Source: Alkalibacterium gilvum (lineage in GTDB: Bacteria > Bacillota > Bacilli > Lactobacillales > Carnobacteriaceae_A). Taken from it: a stretch of 41,319 nucleotides of DNA. Positions 1 through 7,704 of this stretch are shown here, piece after piece. The notes under the pieces were generated by a model. The model worked only from the letters and a program-made list of their open reading frames with translations, did no database searches and was not told where the DNA came from. Positions within the stretch are counted from its first letter, which is position 1; every line of letters begins with the position of its first letter. The stretch spans positions 1-41,319 of the forward strand of contig NZ_FNYW01000015.1 in assembly GCF_900109085.1 (NCBI RefSeq), in the 5' to 3' direction. The position numbers and the translations under genes were made by a program.

Positions 1-227
1 AACTTCCCTTTACACCGAATAGGTATCTTCTTTACCTTTGGACAAGCCTCACACTTAAATGTCAAAAACCCATTTGATAACTCTCCACAGTGTAAAAACT
101 TTTCCACTTCTTCGATGATGACCGGACGCATCTTATCTTTGTTTTCTTTAAGAAATCTAGACCAATGATCACTGAATATGGCTTTTAAAATATTCATTTG
201 AACTGGAATATTATCTTCATGTGCCAT
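1..227 (-). CDS. IS91-family transposase, N-terminal part (cut by window edge)
   Basis: The reading frame starts at an ATG at 227 and runs off the left edge, giving 75 codons. The visible part has a histidine-cysteine pair (HCGEL), then SNGFLTFKC, EAC and, after a short basic stretch, IRC. This spacing of cysteines is that of the N-terminal zinc-binding domain of IS91-type rolling-circle transposases, which comes before the catalytic Y2 HUH domain; the catalytic part lies outside the window. It begins about 90 bases from the broken photolyase gene at 320-415. The family call rests on the cysteine pattern and its context only. Whether the transposase is intact cannot be seen. Confidence 0.7.
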   Translation of the reverse strand, partial: MAHEDNIPVQMNILKAIFSDHWSRFLKENKDKMRPVIIEEVEKFLHCGELSNGFLTFKCEACPKVKKIPIRCKGK

Positions 228-319
228 ACTATTATCTTAACTCTTTTCCTTACTTAATTTCAACTCCACATAAGACTCTAACCCTTGGTATATCAGCAAA
301 AATTTTATACTTTCCTATA
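1..319 (-). mobile_element. End of an IS91-like insertion element (partial)
   Basis: This stretch holds the transposase start and about 90 bases of non-coding element end, and abuts the point where photolyase homology stops (about base 322). The exact boundary is inferred from loss of homology. IS91-type elements make no target duplication and have no long terminal inverted repeats, so neither can mark the junction. Confidence 0.5.
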
Positions 320-415
320 CTATAAAATAAGCTTTTCTGACTCCAAAAGCGCCTGTTTAAGCGCCGTGTTATCCTCAAGCCTTAAATCTCTTCTAAACCA
401 CATAACAGCTACCAT
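320..415 (-). pseudogene. phr: Deoxyribodipyrimidine photolyase, 5' stub (disrupted)
   Basis: An ATG at 415 has a strong ribosome binding site (AAAGGAGG) about 5 bases upstream. The first 31 codons contain WFRRDLRLEDNTAL, the conserved start of the photolyase/cryptochrome N-terminal domain that binds the antenna cofactor. A TAG stop follows at 320-322. Class I photolyases are about 450-480 residues long, so over 90% of the protein is missing here. Homology ends where the IS91-like sequence begins, so the element most likely interrupted or deleted the gene. The rest of phr may lie on the far side of the element, outside the window. The intact translation signals suggest a recent event. Confidence 0.75.
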
Positions 416-607
416 TGTCTTCCTCCTTTGAGTTATCCAATTTATTTTATCACACATCGATTTTCTTATCCTATCATTCACGTTTAGAATTTTTATATCA
501 TGGTTTCACTGATTTGGATTGTTATTTCTAATTTGAATCAACTAGTCTCAGACGGCTAATTATGTTAAAGTAACGGAGACAAAAGTAACAGGAAAGAGGA
601 AATACAC

Positions 608-1882
608 ATGACACATTACGATGTCCTTGTCATTGGTGGCGGAACAAGTGGAATGATGGCTGCAATTTCAGCGGCTGAGCATGGCGCTACTGTTGGACTA
701 ATTGAAAAAAACAAATTTGTTGGACGTAAACTTTTAGTGACTGGAAACGGCCGCTGTAACGTCACTAATAATAGAGATAAAGAAGAAATTATTGCACATA
801 TACCAGGTAATGGGCGTTTTTTATATAGTGCCTTTTATCAATATGATAATTACGACATCATGAACTTTTTTCGTTATCGAGGTATTGCTTTAAAAGAAGA
901 AGACCATGGGCGTATGTTTCCAACGACAGATAAATCCAGAACAATCGTTAATGCCTTAAAACAGATCATCGAAGACTTGAAGATCGATTTATATACAGAA
1001 GCCCCTGTGGAAACCGTTCTATATGATGACGAAAAGGTGACCGGTGTCAAACTCAAAGACGGACGAGAGTTTCATGCGACATCTGTTGTTTTATCTACTG
1101 GCGGACGTGCCATGCCAAGAACTGGGTCCACTGGTGATGGTTACAAATGGGCAAAAAAAGCTGGTCATACAATAAAAGAGCTTTATCCTACTGAAGTGCC
1201 TTTAACTTCCGAAGAACCCTTTATTGTAGAACGTACACTTCAAGGGTTGTCTTTAAGAGATATTGATTTAAAAGTATTAAATAAAAAGCAAAAAAACGTT
1301 GTCACGCATCGAATGGATATGATTTTCACTCACTTGGGTATTTCAGGTCCAGCTGTTTTACGTTGTTCCATGTTTGCACTACAAACCATGAAACGCGACA
1401 AGTCGGATGCAGCTACGATGGCAATCGATTCGCTCCCCGATATGACTCTGGGCGAAATGAAACAACGCTTTTCTCAATTAAAAAAAAATGAGGGCGACAG
1501 AAGTATTAAAAACGTTCTAAAGCAATTTGCTCCAGAGCGTTACATTCTGTTTGGCTTGGAACGTCATGCGATTGATAGTGACAAGGCCTTTAAAACCTTA
1601 ACTCCAAAAGAAATTGATCAGATCATTACTTTTTTGAAGGACTTCCGCTTTGATATTCACGGTTCACTACCGATTGAAAAAGCATTTGTTACAGGTGGCG
1701 GCGTGCACACAAAAGAAGTAAACCCTAAAACTCTTGAGAGCAAGAAAAAGAAAAATCTTTATTTCACTGGAGAAATCTTGGATTATAATGGGTATACAGG
1801 TGGCTATAATATCACAGGAGCGTTTATTACTGGTCGTGTGGCTGGTATGCATGCTGCGGAAACTTCCTTGAGTCATTCATAA
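608..1882 (+). CDS. BaiN/HI0933-family flavoprotein (NAD(P)/FAD-dependent oxidoreductase)
   Basis: This 424-residue protein starts with a Rossmann dinucleotide-binding motif, VIGGGTSGMMAA, at about residues 8-19 and a following acidic residue (LIEKN) that would hold the FAD ribose. The GRKLLVTGNGRCNVTN segment at about 39-54 is typical of the HI0933/YhiN/BaiN family. The C-terminal FTGEILDYNGYTGGYN segment is the second FAD-contact region of the family, and the length is normal. The physiological substrate of most members is unknown; names such as aminoacetone oxidase or BaiN come from individual members. The start has an AGGAAAGAGG-type ribosome binding site. It is followed after 19 bases by a PspC gene, and the two probably form one transcript ending at 2091-2141. 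Confidence 0.85.
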   Translation: MTHYDVLVIGGGTSGMMAAISAAEHGATVGLIEKNKFVGRKLLVTGNGRCNVTNNRDKEEIIAHIPGNGRFLYSAFYQYDNYDIMNFFRYRGIALKEEDHGRMFPTTDKSRTIVNALKQIIEDLKIDLYTEAPVETVLYDDEKVTGVKLKDGREFHATSVVLSTGGRAMPRTGSTGDGYKWAKKAGHTIKELYPTEVPLTSEEPFIVERTLQGLSLRDIDLKVLNKKQKNVVTHRMDMIFTHLGISGPAVLRCSMFALQTMKRDKSDAATMAIDSLPDMTLGEMKQRFSQLKKNEGDRSIKNVLKQFAPERYILFGLERHAIDSDKAFKTLTPKEIDQIITFLKDFRFDIHGSLPIEKAFVTGGGVHTKEVNPKTLESKKKKNLYFTGEILDYNGYTGGYNITGAFITGRVAGMHAAETSLSHS

Positions 1883-1901
1883 TAGAAGGGATCGTTGGTA
1901 T

Positions 1902-2087
1902 ATGGATCATAAGCTCAGAAAATCGTCAAAGGATAAATCTTTACATGGCGTCTGTGGAGGTATTGCAGAATTTTTTGGGATATCCTCTCTTGCCATTAGA
2001 TTAATTTTTATCTTTTTGCCTGCCAATGTTTTTATCTATATCATTTTGGCAAATACAATGGCTGAGAGTGAACGAACACTTTATTAA
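1902..2087 (+). CDS. PspC-domain small membrane protein
   Basis: This 61-residue protein consists of one PspC domain. A basic N-terminus is followed by LHGVCGGIAEFFGI, the family signature, then a hydrophobic segment at about residues 28-49 that should cross the membrane once. In proteobacteria PspC senses envelope stress with PspA/PspB. Stand-alone small PspC proteins are common in Firmicutes and their role there is poorly defined. It lies 19 bases behind the flavoprotein gene on the same strand and is followed 3 bases later by a strong terminator. No pspA is nearby. Confidence 0.85.
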   Translation: MDHKLRKSSKDKSLHGVCGGIAEFFGISSLAIRLIFIFLPANVFIYIILANTMAESERTLY

Positions 2088-2090
2088 ATA

Positions 2091-2141
2091 ATCAAAAAGC
2101 CCCGTTTGAGATAGATAGTATCTCAAACGGGGCTTTTTGAT
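2091..2141. terminator. Bidirectional intrinsic terminator
   Basis: A perfect 23-bp inverted repeat with a 5-base loop (arms 2091-2113 and 2119-2141) has a GC-rich core GCCCCGTTTGAGAT. It has A-runs and T-runs at both outer ends. It lies between the plus-strand PspC gene and the minus-strand pepF gene and can serve both. Confidence 0.93.
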
Positions 2142-2174
2142 GATATTAGTTAGATTTAGTGGTGTCAGTCACTT

Positions 2175-3983
2175 TTAGTTATTAGTGATTTCTGTTGTCA
2201 ATTCAATAATGCGATCAACAGATTCATCTAGGTAGTTAATGGTGTCTTTCAGCGGTTGGTCCGTTGTGATATCGACACCGGCTACTTTTGTTGCTTCGGC
2301 AGGGGCTTTTCTTCCGCCTAGAGCCAGGAATTCCAACCAACCGTCTACACTTGCTTCGCCACTCTTGATTTTAAGGAAAGCTTGCGTTGCAATCGTTAGG
2401 CCAGCTGAGTAAGTGTAAGGATACAGCCCCATGTAATAGTGAATTTGACGCATCCAAGTCAGTTCAGCGCCAGCTTCCAATTCTACGGAATCTCCCCAGA
2501 ATTCTTCCAGCACATTACGTTTCAACTCACTTAATTTATTTGCATCGAAACTTTTTCCTTCGTCAATCAAACGATAGACTTCCCGCTGATAGGCGGCTTC
2601 AAGTAAGTGTGTCACAAAATTATGGAAATAGGTTTTGGATATCATTTTTGACAGCACATTACGTTCCATACGCGGATCTTTAGCTTCTTCTTTAAGATAA
2701 TCAGTAAGCAGCAATTCATTATATGTTGAGGGTGCTTCGATCAGATATAGTGATGGGCTAGCACTTGTTAATGGGTTGTTCTCATTAGACAAAATACCTT
2801 GACCCGCATGGCCAAACTCGTGGAAAAGTGTGTATGCATCTGACAATTGCCCGGTGTAAGAAACCATAACAAAAGGATGTTTGCCATAAGTTGTCGAGCA
2901 GAAAGCACCTGAGCGTTTACCGTGATTCTGAGCAAAATCAACCCAGCGTTCAGGGTAGGCACGTAGAATCATGTTCACATAGTCTTCTCCGAGTGGAGCC
3001 ATTGCTTTTTTGACCAAGTCTTTTGATTCTTCCACACTGACAGGTGTTGTATAGTCTGGATCCAGATCCACTTTCAAATCAGCATAAGTCATTTTATCCA
3101 TACCGTGAACATCTTTCAAATGTGTAACAAACTTGCGCATGACTGGGGCAAAATCAGTCATAATTGTATCAATCTGACGGTTGTATAATTCTTGTGAGAC
3201 TTCCTGTTCCTCTAATAAATAGTCGAAAATAGAATCGTAGCCACGCATTGTTGCTAATGTTTTTTCGGTTTGAAGCTTTGTATAATAAGCGGTTGCGACA
3301 ACATTTTTATATTGACCTAAAGTCTCGTTAAACTTATCGTAGGCCGCTCGTCTGATTTTAGGATCTTCAGAGTACATATACACTTCTTCATACAGAACGA
3401 AGCTTAAAGGATATTCTTTTCCATCCACTTCAAAGGTTCCATAATCAGCATCAGCAGATCTTGCCTGTTCAAAAATTTCTTCTGGTGAATCAAGGACAGG
3501 TGATAACTGAGCTAAAGCTTCTTCCACTTTAGGGTCTAGTTTTGCTAACTTGGACTTTTTAATCTTTCTAACATATGCCTCATAGGTTGGTTCGATTTCA
3601 ACAATGGCATTAAGCATCGTTTCATCCAAGTCCTCTATTTGTGATTGGAAAAAACTCATCTTAGCACTTGCGCTAGCTAAAATGTTTGATGTATAACGTG
3701 CTTGTTCTTGCGCCTTGCTATCTGATATATCGACAGATACTGGAAGGTAACTGTATTGCCCAAGATGAGACGCCTTCGCTATAATTTTTTCATAAGCTTT
3801 AAGGGCCTCAACGACCGTATTGACACCCGTTAGATGCCCATCATATTTAGTTGAGAATGCTTCAACCTCTTTAGGTAGGGCGTGAAGTGCCGTTTCAAAT
3901 GCCTCTTGGCTTTCAAATATCGCACTTAAATCCCACTTTAATTCTTCAGATATATCTGAACGTTTTTTTACTTCTTCTGACAT
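2175..3983 (-). CDS. pepF: Oligoendopeptidase F (M3 metallopeptidase)
   Basis: A cytosolic zinc endopeptidase that cuts oligopeptides of roughly 7-17 residues. The HEXXH zinc motif is visible as LFHEFGHAGQ at about residue 387, with the expected downstream glutamate region (YLIEAPSTYNELLL). The N-terminal half is the helical PepF domain. The start was set at 3983, because AAAGGGGAG lies 6 bases upstream; this gives 602 residues, the usual family length. A start 12 codons earlier has no such site. It is monocistronic, with the terminator at 2091-2141 downstream and a long AT-rich leader upstream. Confidence 0.95.
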   Translation of the reverse strand: MSEEVKKRSDISEELKWDLSAIFESQEAFETALHALPKEVEAFSTKYDGHLTGVNTVVEALKAYEKIIAKASHLGQYSYLPVSVDISDSKAQEQARYTSNILASASAKMSFFQSQIEDLDETMLNAIVEIEPTYEAYVRKIKKSKLAKLDPKVEEALAQLSPVLDSPEEIFEQARSADADYGTFEVDGKEYPLSFVLYEEVYMYSEDPKIRRAAYDKFNETLGQYKNVVATAYYTKLQTEKTLATMRGYDSIFDYLLEEQEVSQELYNRQIDTIMTDFAPVMRKFVTHLKDVHGMDKMTYADLKVDLDPDYTTPVSVEESKDLVKKAMAPLGEDYVNMILRAYPERWVDFAQNHGKRSGAFCSTTYGKHPFVMVSYTGQLSDAYTLFHEFGHAGQGILSNENNPLTSASPSLYLIEAPSTYNELLLTDYLKEEAKDPRMERNVLSKMISKTYFHNFVTHLLEAAYQREVYRLIDEGKSFDANKLSELKRNVLEEFWGDSVELEAGAELTWMRQIHYYMGLYPYTYSAGLTIATQAFLKIKSGEASVDGWLEFLALGGRKAPAEATKVAGVDITTDQPLKDTINYLDESVDRIIELTTEITNN

Positions 3984-4154
3984 TATTTTCTCCCCTTTAT
4001 TATTTTCCCATGATGACATTGCGTCATATTCATAGCAAACTATTTCCTAACAGCATTAGTATATCACGATTTATCGCTATTATGTGAGATTTTATTCATT
4101 TTATTTCGTCATATTAAATCTGTTTTATCATCTTTTTATAATATTTCCCATTAT

Positions 4155-4192
4155 AAAGTCTCTAGATGTTAAGTCATTAGTCCAGAGACTTT
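4155..4192. terminator. Probable terminator between ddh and pepF
   Basis: The arms AAAGTCTCT and AGAGACTTT (4155-4163 and 4184-4192) extend inward by two more pairs past one mismatch. The run of seven T is on the plus strand; on the minus strand, where the adjoining genes lie, the tail is only TTTATAAT. Its efficiency for the dehydrogenase transcript is therefore uncertain. Confidence 0.5.
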
Positions 4193-4203
4193 TTTTGGAT
4201 TGA

Positions 4204-5154
4204 TTAATAACCTGCTTCGTAATCAACTTTATTTATTTCAGGGGTGTTGCCCTCTTTGAATTGACGCAAGTTCTCAATAAAGATTGGAAATACTGCGGCA
4301 TTATAGCCTTCAAACTTTCCTGCGATATGAGGAGTAAGCAGTACATCTTCTCTTTCGAAAATAGGATGACTCTCTGGCAAAGGTTCTTCATCCACTACAT
4401 CTAAGGCCGCATAGGCGATGAATTGCTTGTTCAATGCTAAAAGTAAATCTTCAGTGACAACAGATTCCCCACGTCCGACATTTACAAAAACAGCAGAAGA
4501 TTTCATCTGTTTAAATTTCTCTAAATCAAACAGGTTTTTTGTTTCATCTGTTAGCGGTAGAATATTTACAATAAAATCAGCCTTGGGTAATACATCTAGT
4601 AGTTGATTTTGAGTGACCAGTTCATTCATGTAATCAACCATTTCGCCGCTTCTATTTACTCCAATAGTCTTCATACCAAAAGCTTGAGCGACCTTCCCAG
4701 TTTGCTTTCCAATAGAACCCGCACCTACAATCAACATCGTTTTCTGATTGGTCACCATTAAATTTTCAGTAGGACTCCAATTCTTTTGACGTTGTTGTAT
4801 AAGGGAGTAACCAATTTTTCGTGTATAATTCAAAATCATCCCCATTATTGATTCCGCAATTGCATTCTCGTGTATACCACTTGCGCTAGTTAATGTGACC
4901 CCTTGTTTCTCCAACTTATTTAAGTCAACATAATCAACACCAGCAGAAGTCAATTGGATCCATTGAAGTCTGTTCTTTGTATCATCGATTAATTCTGTCA
5001 TTTCTTTTTCATTCCAACCAAGAACAGCTTTAATCTCTGCATTATCTTTTACTTCAGAGATTGATTCAACAATATCATAAGCAGGAGCTATTTCTTTTAT
5101 TTTCATTCTTTGGTCATCTTCTAGCGAAATATAGGTTAATATTTTGTCAGGCAT
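4204..5154 (-). CDS. D-isomer-specific 2-hydroxyacid dehydrogenase
   Basis: This 316-residue NAD(P)-dependent dehydrogenase belongs to the SerA/GyaR/LdhA superfamily. The nucleotide-binding loop GAGSIGKQ is at about residues 143-150. The catalytic arginine is in NVGRGE, the glutamate in DEEPLP and the histidine in TPHIAG, so all three active-site residues are present. The N-terminal half is the split substrate-binding domain. There is no ACT domain, so it is not a regulated phosphoglycerate dehydrogenase. The substrate (glyoxylate, hydroxypyruvate or another 2-oxoacid) cannot be told from sequence. The start has AAAGGAGAG. It lies 55 bases behind rsmI and may be read with that operon. Confidence 0.88.
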   Translation of the reverse strand: MPDKILTYISLEDDQRMKIKEIAPAYDIVESISEVKDNAEIKAVLGWNEKEMTELIDDTKNRLQWIQLTSAGVDYVDLNKLEKQGVTLTSASGIHENAIAESIMGMILNYTRKIGYSLIQQRQKNWSPTENLMVTNQKTMLIVGAGSIGKQTGKVAQAFGMKTIGVNRSGEMVDYMNELVTQNQLLDVLPKADFIVNILPLTDETKNLFDLEKFKQMKSSAVFVNVGRGESVVTEDLLLALNKQFIAYAALDVVDEEPLPESHPIFEREDVLLTPHIAGKFEGYNAAVFPIFIENLRQFKEGNTPEINKVDYEAGY

Positions 5155-5209
5155 TATCGCTCTCTCCTTTATTTCGTTTCATTACGTTCCATCATTAATA
5201 TCTCAAGTG

Positions 5210-6088
5210 TTAATTCTCTATTTCATGAAAAGCTGCATAGACTAACCGTTTAGGTATTTTTCTAATAAGTGCGACTTCCTTGATTGCTTTTTTACTGGGT
5301 AACGCCTCATTTGCCATAACACTCTCAACATGCTCTTTTAATGTCCAATTGTTCCAAGGATTTTCTTCATCATCAATCGTTTCATTCCCTTCGACAATAA
5401 TGACAAATTCTCCACGAATTTTCTCATGATTTAACCATTCTAAGACTTCACCTATCGTTCCCCGTATAAACTCTTCAAATCTTTTAGTTACCTCGCGAGC
5501 CAAGACAACCTTTCTCTCATCACTAAACGCAACTTTCATTGTTTCTACAACTTGTTTGATCCGATGGGGTGATTCGTAGAAGACTAATGTTTCTTTACGT
5601 TTATTCAATTCTTTCAACTCAGCAAGGAGATCTTTTTTCTTGCGAGGTAAAAAGCCTAAAAAGTAAAAGGGCTGTGGCGATAAGCCTGACGCAATTAAAG
5701 CTGTCAAAGCAGCATTGGGTCCTGGTAAAGGAACGACAGTTAAGCCTTCATCAATGGCTGCTTTTACTAAATCTACGCCAGGATCACTAATTGACGGCAT
5801 CCCTGCATCACTCACTTGAGCCACTGATTCACCATTTTTCAATTTTTCTATTAGTTGTGGTGTGCGCTCTTTCGAATTATGTTCATGAAAACTAATCTGA
5901 GGTGAGTCTATATCAAAATGATTCAGAAGTTTTTGCGTATTTCGCGTGTCTTCTGAAGCTATCAAGGAAACATCTTTCAAAATAGAAACCGCACGGAAAG
6001 TCATGTCATCTAGATTTCCAATGGGTGTAGGTACTAGATAAAGAATTCCATGATCCTGTTGTTCAAAGCTTTTCTGAGTGTTTATCAT
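5210..6088 (-). CDS. rsmI: 16S rRNA (cytidine1402-2'-O)-methyltransferase
   Basis: RsmI transfers a methyl group from S-adenosylmethionine to the 2'-O of C1402 in the ribosomal P site. The tetrapyrrole-methylase fold is shown by PTPIGNLDDMTFRA near the N-terminus, SEDTR, DAGMPSISDPG and GPNAAL. The ATG at 6088 was preferred over an upstream in-frame GTG because GAGAGGAG lies 10 bases before it; the protein is then 292 residues. The gene overlaps yazA by 26 bases. The order trmN6-yazA-rsmI is the same as yabB-yazA-yabC in Bacillus subtilis, pointing to an RNA-modification operon. Confidence 0.95.
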   Translation of the reverse strand: MINTQKSFEQQDHGILYLVPTPIGNLDDMTFRAVSILKDVSLIASEDTRNTQKLLNHFDIDSPQISFHEHNSKERTPQLIEKLKNGESVAQVSDAGMPSISDPGVDLVKAAIDEGLTVVPLPGPNAALTALIASGLSPQPFYFLGFLPRKKKDLLAELKELNKRKETLVFYESPHRIKQVVETMKVAFSDERKVVLAREVTKRFEEFIRGTIGEVLEWLNHEKIRGEFVIIVEGNETIDDEENPWNNWTLKEHVESVMANEALPSKKAIKEVALIRKIPKRLVYAAFHEIEN

Positions 6089-6419
6089 GTTCTTTGGACT
6101 CCTCTCTGATGACACATATGTGTTGTTCTTTTAAAGGCTCTTTTACACCTTGTTGTATTAAATATTTATTTTTTTGTGTACGTGTCTGTTTTTTAAAGGC
6201 CGCTTCAGCTTTTGTTGCTTCGCTTCGGGTTCTGTAAGCTTCAGCATAAATCATTCTCAATGGCCGTCTCTTTTTAATACGGGTATATTTAGCTCCGACG
6301 CCATCATTATGCTCTTTCAGTCGTCTTTCAAGATTTGTTGTATATCCACCATAAAGAGTGCCATCATTACAATACAACACATAAAAATAACTCGTCTTTA
6401 CTTCACTATTCATTCCCAT
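6063..6419 (-). CDS. yazA: GIY-YIG nuclease-superfamily protein YazA
   Basis: A 118-residue UPF0213/YhbQ-type protein made of a single GIY-YIG domain. The two-part motif appears as YVLYC and LYGGYTTN near the N-terminus, followed by the catalytic-type arginine in ERRLKEHN and a conserved lysine-rich centre. The biological substrate of this small family is not established. It overlaps trmN6 upstream by 14 bases and rsmI downstream by 26 bases, so the three genes are probably translationally coupled. AAGGA lies 6 bases before the chosen ATG. A second ATG two codons later is possible. Confidence 0.9.
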   Translation of the reverse strand: MGMNSEVKTSYFYVLYCNDGTLYGGYTTNLERRLKEHNDGVGAKYTRIKKRRPLRMIYAEAYRTRSEATKAEAAFKKQTRTQKNKYLIQQGVKEPLKEQHICVIREESKEHDKHSEKL

Positions 6420-7158
6420 AAATCATCCTTCTTACTTCAGGAAAATAATTCCCGTTATCATCAAATACGTACAGTGGCGGTAATACTTTTAAGCCCGTTT
6501 CTTTTCCATGTTTAATTCCTTCAATGAGGAGCATGTTTGCTTCCTTGCCCTCTTTTGGATAGACAAAACGAACACGTTTGGGAGCAATTCTTTCTGCTCG
6601 CATATCATCCATGATTTCCAAAAAGCGCTCGGGTCTATGTACGAAATAAGCTTTCCCTTTAGTTTTTAAAAGATCTGCCGATACCTTCATCAACTCTTTT
6701 AATGTCAAATGGATTTCGTGGCGTGCAATCGCTAAATGTGTATTAGGATTCTTTCTACTATCATCGGTAACTTTAAAATAAGGTGGATTACAGGTTAGGA
6801 CATCCACTGAATCTTTTTTTATGTAGTGCTTCGTTTCTTTTACATCAGCTTGTATCATCTCAACCTGTTCATCCAAGTTATTTAGCTGGATACTTCTTTG
6901 AGCCATATCGACTAATCTATCTTGGATTTCTAAAGCTGTTATTTTACTTTTTGTTTTTTGGCTTAACATCAAAGCGACCGCACCGTTCCCTGAGCACAAA
7001 TCAATTACTTTTGCTCGATTATGCGTCGGGACTTTTGCAAAGTCTCCCAGAAGAACGGCATCGAGTGAAAATGAGAACACTTCGGAACTTTGGATTATTT
7101 CTAAACCGTATTGCATAAGCTGATCGATACGTTCATCCTGCTTTAGTTGTATTTCCAT
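6406..7158 (-). CDS. trmN6: tRNA1(Val) (adenine37-N6)-methyltransferase family protein
   Basis: A 250-residue S-adenosylmethionine-dependent methyltransferase of the TrmN6/YabB family. The cofactor-binding motif I is VIDLCSGNGAVAL at about residue 48 onward. The catalytic NPPY motif (TCNPPYFK) of N6-adenine methyltransferases lies at about residue 125. The E. coli relative modifies A37 of tRNA-Val; the Bacillus-type target has not been assigned here. The ATG at 7158 was chosen over a TTG one codon earlier, with AAAGG about 8 bases upstream. It is the first gene of the trmN6-yazA-rsmI operon, with its own extended -10 promoter near 7193-7201. Confidence 0.9.
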   Translation of the reverse strand: MEIQLKQDERIDQLMQYGLEIIQSSEVFSFSLDAVLLGDFAKVPTHNRAKVIDLCSGNGAVALMLSQKTKSKITALEIQDRLVDMAQRSIQLNNLDEQVEMIQADVKETKHYIKKDSVDVLTCNPPYFKVTDDSRKNPNTHLAIARHEIHLTLKELMKVSADLLKTKGKAYFVHRPERFLEIMDDMRAERIAPKRVRFVYPKEGKEANMLLIEGIKHGKETGLKVLPPLYVFDDNGNYFPEVRRMIYGNE

Positions 7159-7192
7159 CAATGATACCTTTCTTTCTCTATTAATTTTATTA

Positions 7193-7201
7193 AGTATACC
7201 A
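7193..7201 (-). promoter_or_regulatory. Extended -10 promoter of the trmN6 operon
   Basis: On the minus strand the bases read TGGTATACT, a TGn-extended -10 box, 34 bases before the trmN6 start codon. No convincing -35 box is visible, which is usual for extended -10 promoters. Confidence 0.5.
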
Positions 7202-7249
7202 AAAATCGTGGTTCAGTTTATCTTTTCATATAAAATAATAGCCATAGAA

Positions 7250-7471
7250 TTGACAAAAGCCACTCAAAAGTGAGTGGCTTTCTATGCTTAAAAATAAATA
7301 TTTCTAAAGTGAATCTTTCTTATTCCTATTCATATCAATACGACTAGGTTTCTCATTTATACGACGTAATCCCTACCTCTATCGCGTCCTTACAACTCTA
7401 TAGTTGCGCCAGTGTGAATAAATTTCTTTAAAACGTGTTAATATTATATTTCATATTTACTTTCAACGTGC
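7250..7471 (-). ncRNA. Putative structured non-coding RNA or leader of unknown family
   Basis: A well-formed sigma-A promoter (7477-7504) points into about 200 bases without a usable open frame, and these end in an intrinsic terminator (7256-7281). Local pairing is visible, including CAACT-ATAG-AGTTG, GACG with CGTC, and GGTAGG with ACCTA further on, which would form a pseudoknot-like contact. The arrangement is that of a stand-alone small RNA or a terminator-type riboswitch or attenuator ahead of trmN6. I do not recognise the family: it lacks the conserved cores of the lysine, SAM, T-box, THF and preQ1 elements that I know. The ends are inferred from promoter and terminator. Confidence 0.5.
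7256..7281 (-). terminator. Intrinsic terminator
   Basis: The arms AAAGCCACTCA and TGAGTGGCTTT form an 11-bp stem with a 4-base loop. On the minus strand it is followed by TTTTGTCAATT. It ends the putative RNA at 7250-7471 and would also stop readthrough from nrdG. Confidence 0.88.
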
Positions 7472-7476
7472 TTTCA

Positions 7477-7504
7477 ATTATATCATTTTTTGGTTTTTTT
7501 GCAA
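7477..7504 (-). promoter_or_regulatory. Sigma-A promoter of the putative RNA
   Basis: The -10 box TATAAT (7477-7482) is a perfect match. The -35 box TTGCAA (7499-7504) lies 16 bases upstream. Transcription should start near 7470-7472. Confidence 0.7.
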
Positions 7505-7597
7505 ATATCAGGCCTCAGACAGATTAATTTGCTTAGAAAATGATAGATTATAGGTCATTTACTGGGATCACCATTAAGACTACCACGAATGTGCGTC

Positions 7598-7690
7598 CTA
7601 CTTCGGCTTAATCAGATAACTTGTCGCATCCACTTTACCGTAACATGCTGTATCCTTTTTAGCACTGGCATATTTATGGCTAACTGGCAT
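7598..7690 (-). CDS. Possible 30-residue small protein downstream of nrdG
   Basis: A short frame starts 14 bases after the nrdG stop codon. It has an ATG at 7690 with GAAAGAG immediately before it, which is too close to be a good ribosome binding site, and a TAG at 7598. The product is lysine- and tyrosine-rich with no recognisable motif or membrane segment. Around it (about 7505-7704) I see no terminator for nrdG and no other gene. It could be a small gene, a decayed gene end or chance. Confidence 0.2.
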   Translation of the reverse strand: MPVSHKYASAKKDTACYGKVDATSYLIKPK

Positions 7691-7704
7691 CTCTTTCAGC
7701 GATT

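Noticed and set aside
2387-2683. 98-codon plus-strand frame inside pepF
   Set aside because: It is antisense to a well-supported enzyme gene, has no ribosome binding site and no recognisable motif.
4155-4192. End of a plus-strand gene upstream of the T-rich terminator near 4190
   Set aside because: The plus strand from 2141 to 4190 holds no plausible gene; the T-run is more simply one side of a shared or accidental stem.
7250-7471. Lysine riboswitch, because GATAGAGG occurs near the start of the RNA
   Set aside because: The remaining conserved segments are missing and only about 140 bases remain before the terminator, too few for that riboswitch.
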